64,000 nt of DNA from Pyrocephalus nanus (lineage: Eukaryota > Chordata > Aves > Passeriformes > Tyrannidae), in NCBI GenBank assembly GCA_038380795.1, contig CM076259.1, positions 61,957,938 to 62,021,937 of the forward strand. The letters are read 5' to 3'. Shown piece after piece: positions 37,321 to 47,735 of the stretch (positions are counted from its first letter, which is position 1; every line of letters starts with the position of its first letter). Under the pieces are notes generated by a model, which was not told the DNA's origin, ran no database searches, and saw only the letters and a program-made list of their open reading frames with translations. The translations under genes and the position numbers were made by a program.

Positions 37321-37570
37321 GCCATCAGCAGGAGAACTGAAACGACAAAACTTAGCTCTAAACGCCTGGATTTTCCGGTCAGGCGTTTACCGTGTTTGCA
37401 CACCTCTCCTGATAACATTGTCATTATTACTGGTATATTTATACAAACTTTTTTGGGGGATTTTGTGCGCCAAGTACGGCAACTCACTGCATTTAATAAT
37501 GAGACAGAAAAATCCAATTTCCTTTCCTTTATTTTTTGTAAAGAAAATTTCACAGCAGTGGTGGGGAGTT
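37321..37570. promoter_or_regulatory. Candidate conserved non-coding element
   Basis: AT-rich but CpG-retaining sequence with ATTTATAC, TTTAATAATGAG, TCATTATTACTGG and TTTCCTTTCCTTTATT blocks lies within the CpG-rich block. The texture resembles developmental enhancers. ORFs on both strands (119, 101 and 82 codons) overlap and have no known domain. Confidence 0.3.
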
Positions 37571-38219
37571 AGTTGATTCGATGCTCTTTACCGACAACTT
37601 TTAGCAGCTGTGAGTTTCCTGCAACAATGACAGTTCGGTCTCCCTTCTTAAGAAACCAGCAAAATTTGGAGACAGCGATTGAAAGCATCTCCCCGCGACC
37701 CTAAGCAGGGAGGGGGGCAAGAAAACGCTGCCTCTGATGCTGGGTGTCGGGGAAGAGTTGTTTCTCGATGGGTGGTGGCACTTCCCCAAGCCCCGTTTCC
37801 CACCAGCTGGATTTGCTGATGGACACGGGGGTATGTCCCTGCTGCCTCACCGTGGGGATGAGCCACGGTCGCGCAGCCACCTCCGGCTCTGAGTTCGGCA
37901 GGTGCTGCCAACCACCACCAAATAAAGTCAACGCCTTCGCCTGCCTGATTTTTTATTTTTCAAAGAACCCATAAAATTCCCCCTGGTGTCGCTGAAAGAG
38001 AGAGGTGGTAACCTCCACTTCAGAGCTCTCCTTGCTCACAAGCCCCAAGTGTCAAGGGCAGTGGAGAGAAGACGTTTGTGCTTGAAAGAAAAAGTAAGAG
38101 GAAGAAGAAAAAAAAACCTGAAAGCAACCAGAACCCAAAAGAAAACAAACTTAACAATAACACCTCCCCCAGATATAGCTGGGGAGGAGAGGGGATTGAG
38201 GAAAGAGGGGGTGAGAAGC

Positions 38220-38490
38220 GTTTTAGCTGTGCCGTGGTTGACACGGTGCGTCTGCACTTCCAGCAGAGCGGGAGGAACTCCGGCATCTCGCTCTCTTCCT
38301 CGGCTGTTTTCTTGGGAGTTCTGCGGGAGCCCCGCTGTTTCTCCCGGGCTGCACTCCCCGGGCTCTGCGAGGCAGCCCCAGGACCCGCTGACCTGCCCTT
38401 GCCCTTCTCTCAAACGCTTCCAGAGGGCTTGGGCAGCCCCGGAGCGGTGCGAGGGTGGGCGGTGGAGTCCCCTCCACTCCCCCAGATCGC
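38220..38490. promoter_or_regulatory. CpG-rich segment
   Basis: CpG and G+C rise again, with GCCCCGCTG and CCCCGGGCTC-type motifs. Four long ORFs overlap on both strands (up to 200 codons) with no family motif. Overlap of open frames on both strands is a composition effect here. Confidence 0.45.
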
Positions 38491-38647
38491 TCTCCATGCG
38501 ATCAAGCCCACAGAATGGTTTTAAAAGCGAGATTTTGGGGAAACCTGTGGAGAGAATGGACGTGATCTGCGTGTCAAACCGAAGCTGAAGGATCAGCAGC
38601 ATCAGTTAACCCCGGTCACTTCTACACTTCTACTGAGATTTTTGGGG

Positions 38648-38648
<1 letters not shown>

Positions 38649-38696
<48 letters not shown>
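38649..38696. repeat. Poly(T) run of about 48
   Basis: This is an uninterrupted T homopolymer. Its length in the true genome is uncertain. Confidence 0.97.
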
Positions 38697-38939
38697 CCGG
38701 TCTGGAAACTTTTTTTGGGTGTGTCTAGAGCAGCGTAATTTCGTAATTATTTTTTCAGACACTGTTGTCTATATCCAGCGTGTGCGACCAGGTTGTTAAA
38801 GACTGGGTGAGTTTTGCTCATAGCAACTGGATCTCTGCAAGGTTTACTTTAACCCTGTCTGCCTCATCACGTTTCTTTTACCGAACAAAGTAGCTTTCTG
38901 GGGAGGCTGCGATCAGCTCGGTACTGCTCTCTATTGCAG

Positions 38940-38949
38940 GACCGAAAAG
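38940..38949 (+). other. Very weak candidate microexon
   Basis: TGCTCTCTATTGCAG (acceptor, ends 38,939) is followed by GACCGAAAAG and the donor GTACGA. The geometry is that of a 10-nt microexon. Single-instance matches of this size are common by chance. Confidence 0.1.
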
Positions 38950-40025
38950 GTACGATGCAGTGTATGCAGAGTGGTTGTAGCCTTTCAGGAGATGTTACAG
39001 AGGTTAAATCAAAGTCCCGGGACGCTAAGAGGAAAATCCTGGTAGCCGTCCAAAAACAAAATCGTTATTTTCAATTGAGTCGAGGTGTGGTTTTTTTTTT
39101 TTTTTTTTCTCCCGTCTTCTCTTTCTTTTCTAGCGTAGCTGCTAAGTGCCTTTGTTCTTCGTAAATTAATGAGGGCTTCAAAACCTTATCGTCACGATTG
39201 ACTGGCGACAGGATATATACAGCAAATAATTACGACCCTTAGCGAAAGAAATACAGTAACCTGGGTTTGGAGAAGCAGTGTCACAGCGAGGACTTATCTT
39301 TTCCTTTTTTTTTTTTTCTTTTGATTTTTTTTTTTTGTTTACTTCCTTTTTTTCAGAGCTGTGACCAAAAGCAGGGGGTGTCATTTCATAAATGCCCCCC
39401 CGTGACTACCGAGCATCTCTGCCCGGAGAGGTGCTGCCGGGCACTGGGACCATAGGCATGGGGAGCTCGCTTCTCTCCATCCGCAAATATTAAGTTTCTC
39501 TCTCAGTTTCGTTCACTAGTCCAAAGATTTCGCTGATAATAACAAAATCTCTGCGTGACGGCTCGCTTTCGTGCCAGGCTCAACATCCAGCTCATCCCCT
39601 CGATGACAGCTTTTTCAGCGTTCCGTTTTCGGACACCCTTGTCCTCGGAAATGTCCCGAAGCCCATATTTTTATGTGTCCCCTTGTCCCTCTCCCGCCCC
39701 AGTGGCACTGGGGCGGGGTTTCGTCTCTTGTCAAACTTTGCGTAGAATTGTGTGTAAGTTTAGGCACTTTGAGTTCTACAGACGAATATGTTATCTTTCT
39801 ATTTGACATTTAAATTATGCCATTTTAAATATCGTCGTTAAAAATACCAAATGCAAATACTCAGCACCTTTATTTCTTTGACGATGGTACTTTTATTTCT
39901 CCCGGTACATATGAAGTTATTTAACATATAGAAAGAAGCGAAGAATCACCTCTTTTTAGCAGAAGGTCAAACGGTACAATTAAGCAAAGAAGTACTTTGC
40001 TGTGAAAAGCTGGAATTCCGTAATT

Positions 40026-40056
<31 letters not shown>

Positions 40057-40255
40057 AAGAAAAAAAAGCAGCAACAACTGTTTTGGATTTTGTGGTTATG
40101 GTTTTTTTGTGTGTGTATTTTTTGTTTTGTTTGTTTTTTTTTCCCTTCTTCCTTTTTTTTTTCTTTCTTTTTTTTTTTTTTTTTTTTTTTTTTCCTCTTA
40201 CTATAACCTTTTGGACTTGAGTTAGCTGCTACTTCTGGGTTATTTACTCGTCCAA
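38950..40255. other. AT-rich spacer with many homopolymers
   Basis: T-rich runs lie at 39,087-39,108, 39,307-39,336 and 40,137-40,193, and an A-rich run lies at 40,027-40,066. An octamer-like ATGCAAAT is present near 39,850. No gene is recognised. ORFs here are homopolymer-encoded. Confidence 0.6.
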
Positions 40256-40960
40256 GAAAGATGCCGAGCTGCTGAGGGGCCCGATTCTGATGCCGACGCA
40301 GTTCCCACTGAGGCAGGGGCAGGGCCGGGGGGGGGTGGTCCTGGCACTGCAGCCGTCCCTACCCTCTACTCTTGGTCAGACGAGGCGAGGAGAAGAGCAG
40401 CTGCTAGCTCTCTGCAGATTTGCTTCCCAGGCTGATTTAGGCTTCCGGGGAAAAGAGTGGTTGCTGTAAAATGTTCAAATTGCTCGGATGGAAACTTTCC
40501 AGTGTGTTGGGAATACTCAAAGGCAGAAACAACAATGACACCGCTTCGAAACGTAACTTCTCACTCCCCGAAAAGCCAGATAAACCTTCAGGACCTGGTA
40601 GTGAATGACAGTCATTTCCATGTCGCTCCGCCGAAACTCAAACATGTGTGTTTTGGGGAATTTCAGTTTTTCCTTTTCCATCACTCTCGGTGAGCAGGGG
40701 AGTCCTCCTTCAGCACTGCCTGTCCTGCCGTCCATGCTACCGCCGGGACTCTGTCTCCATTTTCCGCAGGTTTACTGGCGGGGTAGCGGGGTCTCCCTGC
40801 GGCCAGGATTCGTTTTCCCCACTCCCTCTCTACCCACTTGGCCGCCTTGTGCAGGACAGAGGGACAGGGGACGGCTAGTTACTCCACCTCCACTGTCACC
40901 TGCTGTCACCCGTTCTGCGCTCCCCGGACTGGGCCGGTGGTTCTGCAAGTCATTAATGCT
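40256..40960. promoter_or_regulatory. CpG-enriched segments
   Basis: Moderate CpG density lies at 40,260-40,420 and 40,720-40,930. The plus strand has an acceptor-like TCCATTTTCCGCAG near 40,770, followed by 120-codon and 76-codon ORFs without domains. They could be exonic, but there is no coding signature. Confidence 0.35.
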
Positions 40961-41234
40961 TTTTTAAAAGATTTTTTTTCAATTATTGTTTCTCTGCACC
41001 AGCTTCTTGTCTTTTTTTCTCGCAGATACTCGAGCCCGTGAAAGCAGTGGGCGTGCAGGCAGTTACACAGCCCGGAGATCTCGCCTTTCTCCCTCTCTTC
41101 TCTAAACACCGCCGTTAACATGCTGGCAGCGTTGGTGATTCGGCTCCAGTTGCTGCTGCTGGTCAGTATTTACCATCAGACAGATGTTTATCTGCCGGGC
41201 TCAGTTTATTGTTTTTCTTTCCGGGACGAAAATG

Positions 41235-41254
41235 TAAAAAAAAAAAAAAAAAAA
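41235..41254. repeat. Poly(A) run
   Basis: A homopolymer of about 19 A lies inside the CpG-enriched block. Confidence 0.9.
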
Positions 41255-41624
41255 GTGTCTTCGGCCATTTTCTGCAATCTTGACACCTCGAGCTGCTGGT
41301 TTGTCCGTGCTCGGACTTTCCTGGAGGAGCTGAGGCATTGCTGGTCTTTCCCTGCGCACAGTTACTGCAAACACCACAGCCGGGCGACAAAGTAACTTGT
41401 GGGTCCCATCCGCAGAGATCCCGGCTCCTTTTCCCGTGCTTGCCTTTATGATAGTGGCCATGAGGTGTCCCAGGACACGATTAACCCTTCCTGTGGCCCT
41501 GGGGCTGTCACCGAGGGCTGCACTCGCCGAGTCCCTCCGTTTCGTGCCTCCTGGTTGGTGCACGGGGGACGAACCTCTCCCTGAGGCACTCGGGTGACTC
41601 GTGGGATGGTTACCCACGGGAGGA

Positions 41625-42035
41625 GCTGTGGCAGTGCCGGGACAGAGCTGGCACTATGCTGGGACAGTCCACGACTCTGCTGGGAAAGTCTGTGACAGCG
41701 CTGGGACAGTCTGTGACTGTGTTCGGGCAGTGCTGGAACAGTTGGGGCGATGCTAGGACAGTCGGGTAGTGTCTTGGAACAGTTAGGATAGTTCTGGGAC
41801 ATCCTGGGACGGTGCTGGGACAAAGCTGGGGCAGACTGAACTGCCCCGTCACTGTCTCGGAACAGTGCTGGAAGATCTGAGACAGTGCTGAAAGTGTCTT
41901 AGGACAGTAAGGATGGTGCTGGGACTGTTCTGCCACAGACTAGGATAGGGCTGGAATAGTGCTGAAACAGTTAGGACAGTGCTGGGACCTCCTGGCACAG
42001 TGCCGCGACGGTGCCGGCACAGCTGGAGCAGTGCC
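41625..42035. repeat. Decayed GC-rich minisatellite
   Basis: A degenerate tandem array built on GTGCTGGGACAGT-like units of about 10-22 bp (GCTGGGACAG, GTGCTGGAACAGT, GATGCTAGGACAGT and others) covers roughly 400 bp. Because it has few stops on the minus strand, it produces repeat-protein-like ORFs rich in CP, LSQ and HC motifs (41446-41823, 41610-41936). These are repeat translations and not genes. Confidence 0.85.
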
Positions 42036-42680
42036 GGACAGGATGGGGAGGAAGCAGCGCCGGGAGGAGGCCGAGCCGGGCAGGGCTCGGGAAGGGGGGA
42101 GCTGCCTGTGACATCGCCGCCGCCGCCGCACCTGGGCCAGGACGCCGAGGGACTGAACCTCGGCTTCGGTTTCTCCCGCTCCCAGCCGAGAGCGCACCGG
42201 GACACTCGCGGCCCCAGCCCCGGCCCGGCCTCTCTGCGGCCGCTGCGAAGGGTCTGTGCGGGGAAGGACTGGTCTGCAGACCCTGGTCTGCTCTCCGCGC
42301 GGCTCTCCCAGGGCTCCTTACAGCTGGCCGCCGCTTCTCCACGGGCTTTCCGGTAACACGGGGCTGCCGGGGTGCGGCGTTGAAGGAGTGCTCGCATCCC
42401 TCACCTCTTCATGTAAAAATTGGCCAAGAGCCCGAAAAGGCGGCTGATAATATCAACTCCTTCTACCTTCTGTACAGCTTTATCCAATAAACCTTGTGGT
42501 TTCCCCCCTCTTTCGGTTTTTCTTCCCCCTTCCTCCCCCCCACCCCCGCCCCTTGAAGACCCCTGGCCGCCGCCCGCCCCTCCCCGTCATCTCCTCAGGG
42601 TCGCCCATGCGGGTCACTTGGAGCGGCACCGCCGGCGATCCCCGCTCCAGCTCGGTGGGGCTACTCCACCGGTACTCATC
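42036..42680. promoter_or_regulatory. CpG island, right-hand edge of the block
   Basis: A strong CpG peak includes GCCGCCGCCGCC near 42,115 and CGGCCCCAGCCCCGG near 42,208, then falls off sharply after 42,680. Overlapping ORFs of up to 182 codons on both strands have no domain. It may be a separate promoter, possibly on the minus strand, or an alternative first exon. Confidence 0.65.
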
Positions 42681-44017
42681 TATTGAAATTGCAAATGATT
42701 TGCGCTCTCAAGTGCCAGTGGCTCTGGAAAAAATGTCTTCTTCATTACTTTTGCTTAGAGGTACAGAAAGCAGTTCTTTCTTGGCCATGTACATTTAGCG
42801 GACAGAATTCATTAAAGATGTGTGTTTTGAACAATCCCACGGGACGGCTTTAATCGACAGTGAGATTTTATTTGACTTGGCAGTGTAGCAGTTGGGATTT
42901 GACTCATCAAGATGTAAATTAGAGTAAACAGAGAAAAAGTGTTCCTCTGCATGCATCTGAATGTGTATTTCCTCCTCTTAATAGATTAATTAATACTACT
43001 TTTCAGTCATAAATTAGTAAGTGCTCTTGAGGGAACTGAAGGAAGAGTAACCATCATGATTAGTGTATTACATGACTAGTGTGTGAAGAAACTTTCAATA
43101 TCTGTGAGGTACACCTGCATAGATAGAACTGAAAGTAGTTGGGGTAATGAAATGTGTGTGTTTGCGGCTGGGCAGATTTGCAATGTGCAACTGTAATAGT
43201 ACTGCTCCTGCTGAAGTTCTCACTCATGCTAGCAATGCCCAGCGCTTCAGGAGATGCTAGCTTCTGGCCTAAAATTCAAACCAGTTTTGAATTGTTGCTT
43301 CAAGATATGCAAGCTCCAGAGAGAAATGAGATTCCAGAAGCTTCACATGCCTAGCCTGTTGTATTACCTAACACTACCTAGTTTAATGTTAGCACATGTA
43401 TAGTACATATAGTTTGCAACTATGTGTTTGTCACTCTTCTGAGAGTCCAGATTTTCTCATGTATTTCACAGTGAATTGAAGCCCTTGATTTGGAACTTTG
43501 TATACTACCTTAAAGTCTAGAATCCTGAAGTCTGGATATGACAGTATCTAGCTAAAGGTAAAAATTATAAAATGTTATATGAAAAGGAGGTCTTGTCAGT
43601 GTAAAATGATATTTAGAAAGTATTTGCTATTTAGAAAGTATCAAAAGCTAGTTACATTATTTTAGTAACAGCTTGGCGCTTTTTTTTTTTTTTTTTTTTT
43701 TTAACAGTTCAGAAAGAGCCACAGAGTGGCACATCTATTTGTAACACTATAAGAAATATAGGTTTAAACTGTCAACACATCTTTGTATAGGCCCATGCTT
43801 TTCACAAGTAACACACATATTTCTAGTACCCATTGGCTATGTCTGATACAGATTTCAGAAGACAGACCCACAACACGTAGTTTGCTGCCCAGAGGTATGT
43901 TTAAGTCAGAAACTCTGGCAAAGTTTTTCCACATGAAGCTCTCATCCACCTGAGACCATCTTGAATTATTTGGGGCTTGGGTAGCTCAGATGGGACCATA
44001 GGCCTGCGTCCCCAAAT
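42681..44017. other. Non-coding sequence
   Basis: CpG-poor AT-rich DNA with a T run at about 43,680-43,702. ORFs such as 43154-43354 and 43764-43949 have no recognisable motif. Confidence 0.6.
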
Positions 44018-45270
44018 ATCACAGAATATGCTGAGTTGGAAGGGACCCACAAGGATCATCGAGTCCAACTCCTGTCTCTGCACTGGTCCATTTCCAAGAG
44101 TCACACCATAGGCCTGAGATTATCATCCAAATGCTTCTTGAACTCTGTCAGGCTTGGTGCTGGAACCACTTTGCTGGGGAGCCTGTTCCAGTGCCCAACC
44201 ACTCTCTGGGTGAAGAACCTTTGCTAATATCTTACCTAAACCTCCCCTGACACAACTTCAGGCCTCCCCTGACACAACTTCAGGCCATTCCCTTGGGTTC
44301 TGTCACTGTTCACTGTTAGGGTCTACCCCTACTCTTCCCCTCACGAGGAAGCTGTGGACTGCAGTGAGATCTCCTCTCAGTCTCCTCCTTTCCAGGCTGA
44401 ACAGACCAAGTGCCTTCAGCTGCTCCTCATACAGCTTCCCCTCAAGGTCCTTCACCATCTTCATTGCCCTCCTTTGGACACTCTCTTAACAGCTTAATAT
44501 CTTTCCTATATTGCGGTGCCCAAAAAAACTGCACGCAATATTCATGGTGAGGCTGCACCAGTCCAGAGCAGAGTAGTACAATCACCTCCCTTGACTGGCT
44601 GGTGATGGGTTGCCTGATGCCTCTCCTGGCACAGTTGGCCCTCCTGGCTGGGTTATACCAGCTGTGTGATGCTCCCAGTTGATTTCTGGCAAGTTGAAGT
44701 CCCCCATAGGGACAAGGACAGTTGACTTAGAAGTGTCCCTTAGTTCCTCAAAGAATAATTTGTTGGCACCGTCCTGGCTGGGAGGTCTGTAGCAGACTCC
44801 CACAGTGATATCCACATTATTTGTTCACTCCTTGATTCTTACCCAGATGCTCTCAACTGTGCCATTGCCAACCGTGAGCTCCATTCATTCTAATCCTTCT
44901 ATTCCACACAGTGCCACTTCTTCACCTCTTCTGCCCTGCCTATCCCTCCTGAAGTGCCTGTAACCATCCAACAGGGCACTCCAGTCACAGGACTTATCCC
45001 ACCAGGTTTCGCTTATGCCAGTGGTATCAAATCTCTGGGACTGGAACAAAGCTTCAAGCTCCTCTCATTTGTTCCTCATGCTGCATACATCGGTGTAGGA
45101 ACATTTCAGGTGTGGTACATGGCTTCACCTTGTGAAGCAGATTGAGGGATCCCATAAGTGCTCGTTTCCTTCAATTTTGGCACACCATGCCATTGCTCAA
45201 CACTGGCGAGCCTGGTTTTGTCCCGTTCCCCCTTCCAAGCTAGTTTAAAGCTCTGTCAACAAGCGCTGCC
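44018..45270 (-). mobile_element. CR1 LINE with large internal deletion (RT tail joined to endonuclease)
   Basis: The plus strand opens with the complement of the CR1 3' terminus (ACAGAATATGCTGAGTTGGA). On the minus strand, 44,020 to about 44,650 encodes the C-terminal RT part (motifs like ARRANC, SQSREVIVLLCSGLVQPHHE in broken frames). From about 44,655 the minus strand is the N-terminal AP-endonuclease: VGVCYRPPSQDGANKLFFEE, then MGDFNLPEINWEHHTAG (44582-44815), and upstream degenerate RQGRRGEEVALC. The catalytic reverse-transcriptase core, normally between these, is absent. Either the copy was deleted internally or two CR1 pieces abut. It is dead. Confidence 0.9.
44241..44284. repeat. Exact 22-bp tandem duplication inside the CR1 copy
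   Basis: Two head-to-tail copies begin with CCTCCCCTGACACAACTTCA (44241-44262 and 44263-44284). They are perfectly identical, suggesting the duplication is younger than the CR1 insertion. Confidence 0.95.
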
Positions 45271-46769
45271 AGGAGACTCTATTGCAAGTCTATTGAAAAG
45301 TAGCCTCTGAGATTAATTCCATACAGCTTCATTTGGAAGGAAAAAGAAGAAATCTCAGAAACAGTGGAAGAAAGTGAAAATAAGAGTGGTGGGAGAGCAC
45401 AGAAAGGATGAGAAGAGTGAAGCAGGTCTTAGATATCCAGGGTCATATATAAATCAATATATAACTAGGCAACTTACATAGTGCTCTCAAAACTCATAAA
45501 TATGACAAGAGAAGGAATCGTAGTTGAGGAATATTACCCTGCGTGTGGATAGGCGGAAGTTTTTTGCTTGTCTTTAGTAGAAACTAGTTTCAGCTGCAGT
45601 AGAACCATTCACTAATGCAGTGCCACTCAGAATGATTTATCTGAAAGCTGTTATTATGTCTGTATAATAATAATTTCAAGGAAGAAATTACTTTTCATTG
45701 TTGTAAGTAAAACAGTTTTTTTCATTACATTTATTAATTTATTTCTGAATTTGGATGGCTACTGCAGGAGCAGGTATGGTATGTAACATGTCTGACTGAT
45801 TGGCCTATCTCCACATCCCAGCTGCTTGCCCATCTCATGCCAAGTCTGAGTGAAGAAATGGGCCTTGTGTGGTCTCCCAAAGCTCAGCAGATTGTGGGTC
45901 AGTAAAGGGCTTCCTATCAGGCAGGAAGCAATCTGCACAGGATAACAATGAATGCCTTCCCAGAAACTCTCACCAAGGAATTGTAATTCATAGAACTCTG
46001 CTTGAATGTGTTTTATCATGCAGAAGGCAATCACATGGAGATAGTTTAAAATATATGGGTTATAGAGATCACATGGGTATGCAAGGTAATTGTATTGGCT
46101 GATTGAAGAAATAAGACAAGGCTAATTAGCAGATTTTTTTTTTTTTTTTTTTAACACTAGCCCTGAATGTTCTCCTGTCAGGATCATTGTCCTCAAAGAG
46201 CTTTCTAGAATACATACATGCACTTCCCACCTTACTACAGAGATTGTCTACTGGGAAAGTTTGTAATTGTCTCTTCTCCTTCCTTTTGGAGCCCTAGATC
46301 TCTGAGGAAGGAAAATAAGCATGTCGTATGAAAACCCCCTGAAGTTTGTGCTTGATATTTTAACTTCCCTTTGCAAGGCAGCTGCTGCATCTGCACGTGT
46401 GGGAATCTGGTGAGCCATACAATCTTAGGCTGAGGATTTCTATTCACTAGGGATTAGCTGAACTGTTTTCCTAAATCAGTCACCAGATCTGGATTCCAAA
46501 TTAACAAAGTGGTGCTGAGCAATAATGTAGACTCTAGGTAGCAGCTGTGCAAATTTATTCAATGAAAGCATTATAAAAGCAGGCTGTCTAACTGCCTTAG
46601 CTTTAGTGCAGTGAACTCTGAGAAGTAGTGGACTTACTGAATTTATAACAAGTAAAAAGCTCAGGTTCATTCAGCTCCAAGGATGCTGAATGAGAAATGC
46701 TGGTCTTTGCACAGTTACTCTAAACACAACTGCTTACAACAAAAAGTTTAGAAGATGCAGAATGATTGT
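45271..46769. other. Non-coding sequence
   Basis: No gene recognised. A T run lies at about 46,132-46,152. ORFs on opposite strands at 45759-46102 overlap and lack motifs. Confidence 0.6.
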
Positions 46770-47735
46770 ATCCTAGAAAACAGTGGTAGAAGAGACCTCA
46801 GAGATCACTGAACCTGTCCCTGTTCAGCAGGCCCTGATGACCTCTGTCTTTTCCATGTGTAGCCTGTTACTAAAGACATCCAAGGACTGAGATTTCACAC
46901 ACCCCTCAGGCAATCTGTTGAAAGTATTGCCTTGGTGTGTCTTCTAGTCATCTGTAGACTAAACTATACCAGGTGTAATTTTTTTTGTTTAACCTTGGAC
47001 AATTCTTCTCTCTCTTTTCTGAACTCCGTCAAATTTCTATTTTGCCATATCTCAAATTAAACTCAGTATTCCAGCTATGACCTTGCCACAGCTTAAGTCT
47101 CCTAAAGGCTGTCTTAATGTATCCCACTGTGGCGTTTACTTTTTTTGATTATAATTTTTTTTAATTACAGCAGCACAGTTGATTCTATTCTGTATGTGCT
47201 CCCCTAGCTCCTTTCCATGAGGCTGCTGTCCTACCCTGTCTTGCCTAGCCTGTATTTGTGCTGTGTGAAAGGACTTTGCATATGTCCTTACATAGGTTTG
47301 CCACCTATTTTTACAACTATTTTCTCCAACTTGTCAAGATAATCTCAGTTCTGTTTTCCAGTCAGCTATCAGTCTCTGTGGGATTATCTGCAGTAATGAA
47401 TAAACTTATTTTATCTTCCCTCATTCAGGTTATTAATGGAAATACAAGAGGCCCAAATTTCTCGTGTATTCCTGAGGAATCCCACTCTATACATTCTTCC
47501 ATTGCAATAACTAACCATTGATAAATGCTTCTAGTGAATGACTTCCCAGCCAGTTTGCACTTTTCCTATGCTCGTTTCCTGTAGACTCTGTTTCTCTGTC
47601 CTAGGTAGAAGAATAATACCTGTCAATGTAATACATGGTCAAGATATGACACCTTCTGCTTCTCCCATCTGTTATCCTGTTGCAGAAGGAAACTAGATTA
47701 GTACATCACCACCTAGTCTTATCCAGAAAATACCA
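46770..47735 (-). mobile_element. Old CR1/L3-type LINE, reverse-transcriptase C-terminal half and 3' end
   Basis: The minus strand carries strongly diverged but ordered motifs of the reverse transcriptase: a GIPQEY-like equivalent of SGVPQGS near 47,470-47,490, a LLYFHINNL-like equivalent of LFNIFINDL, and a LDKLEKI block near 47,330. Towards the 3' end there are weaker matches to the CR1 tail. The plus strand shows the familiar complement CCTGAGGAATCCCACTC. Many stops and indels show it is older than the other copies. Confidence 0.75.

Noticed and set aside
37986..38602. 200-codon plus-strand and 188-codon minus-strand ORFs
   Set aside because: They overlap almost completely on opposite strands in CpG-rich DNA and have no family motif.
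41446..41936. Repeat-protein-like minus-strand ORFs
   Set aside because: They are translations of the degenerate minisatellite.
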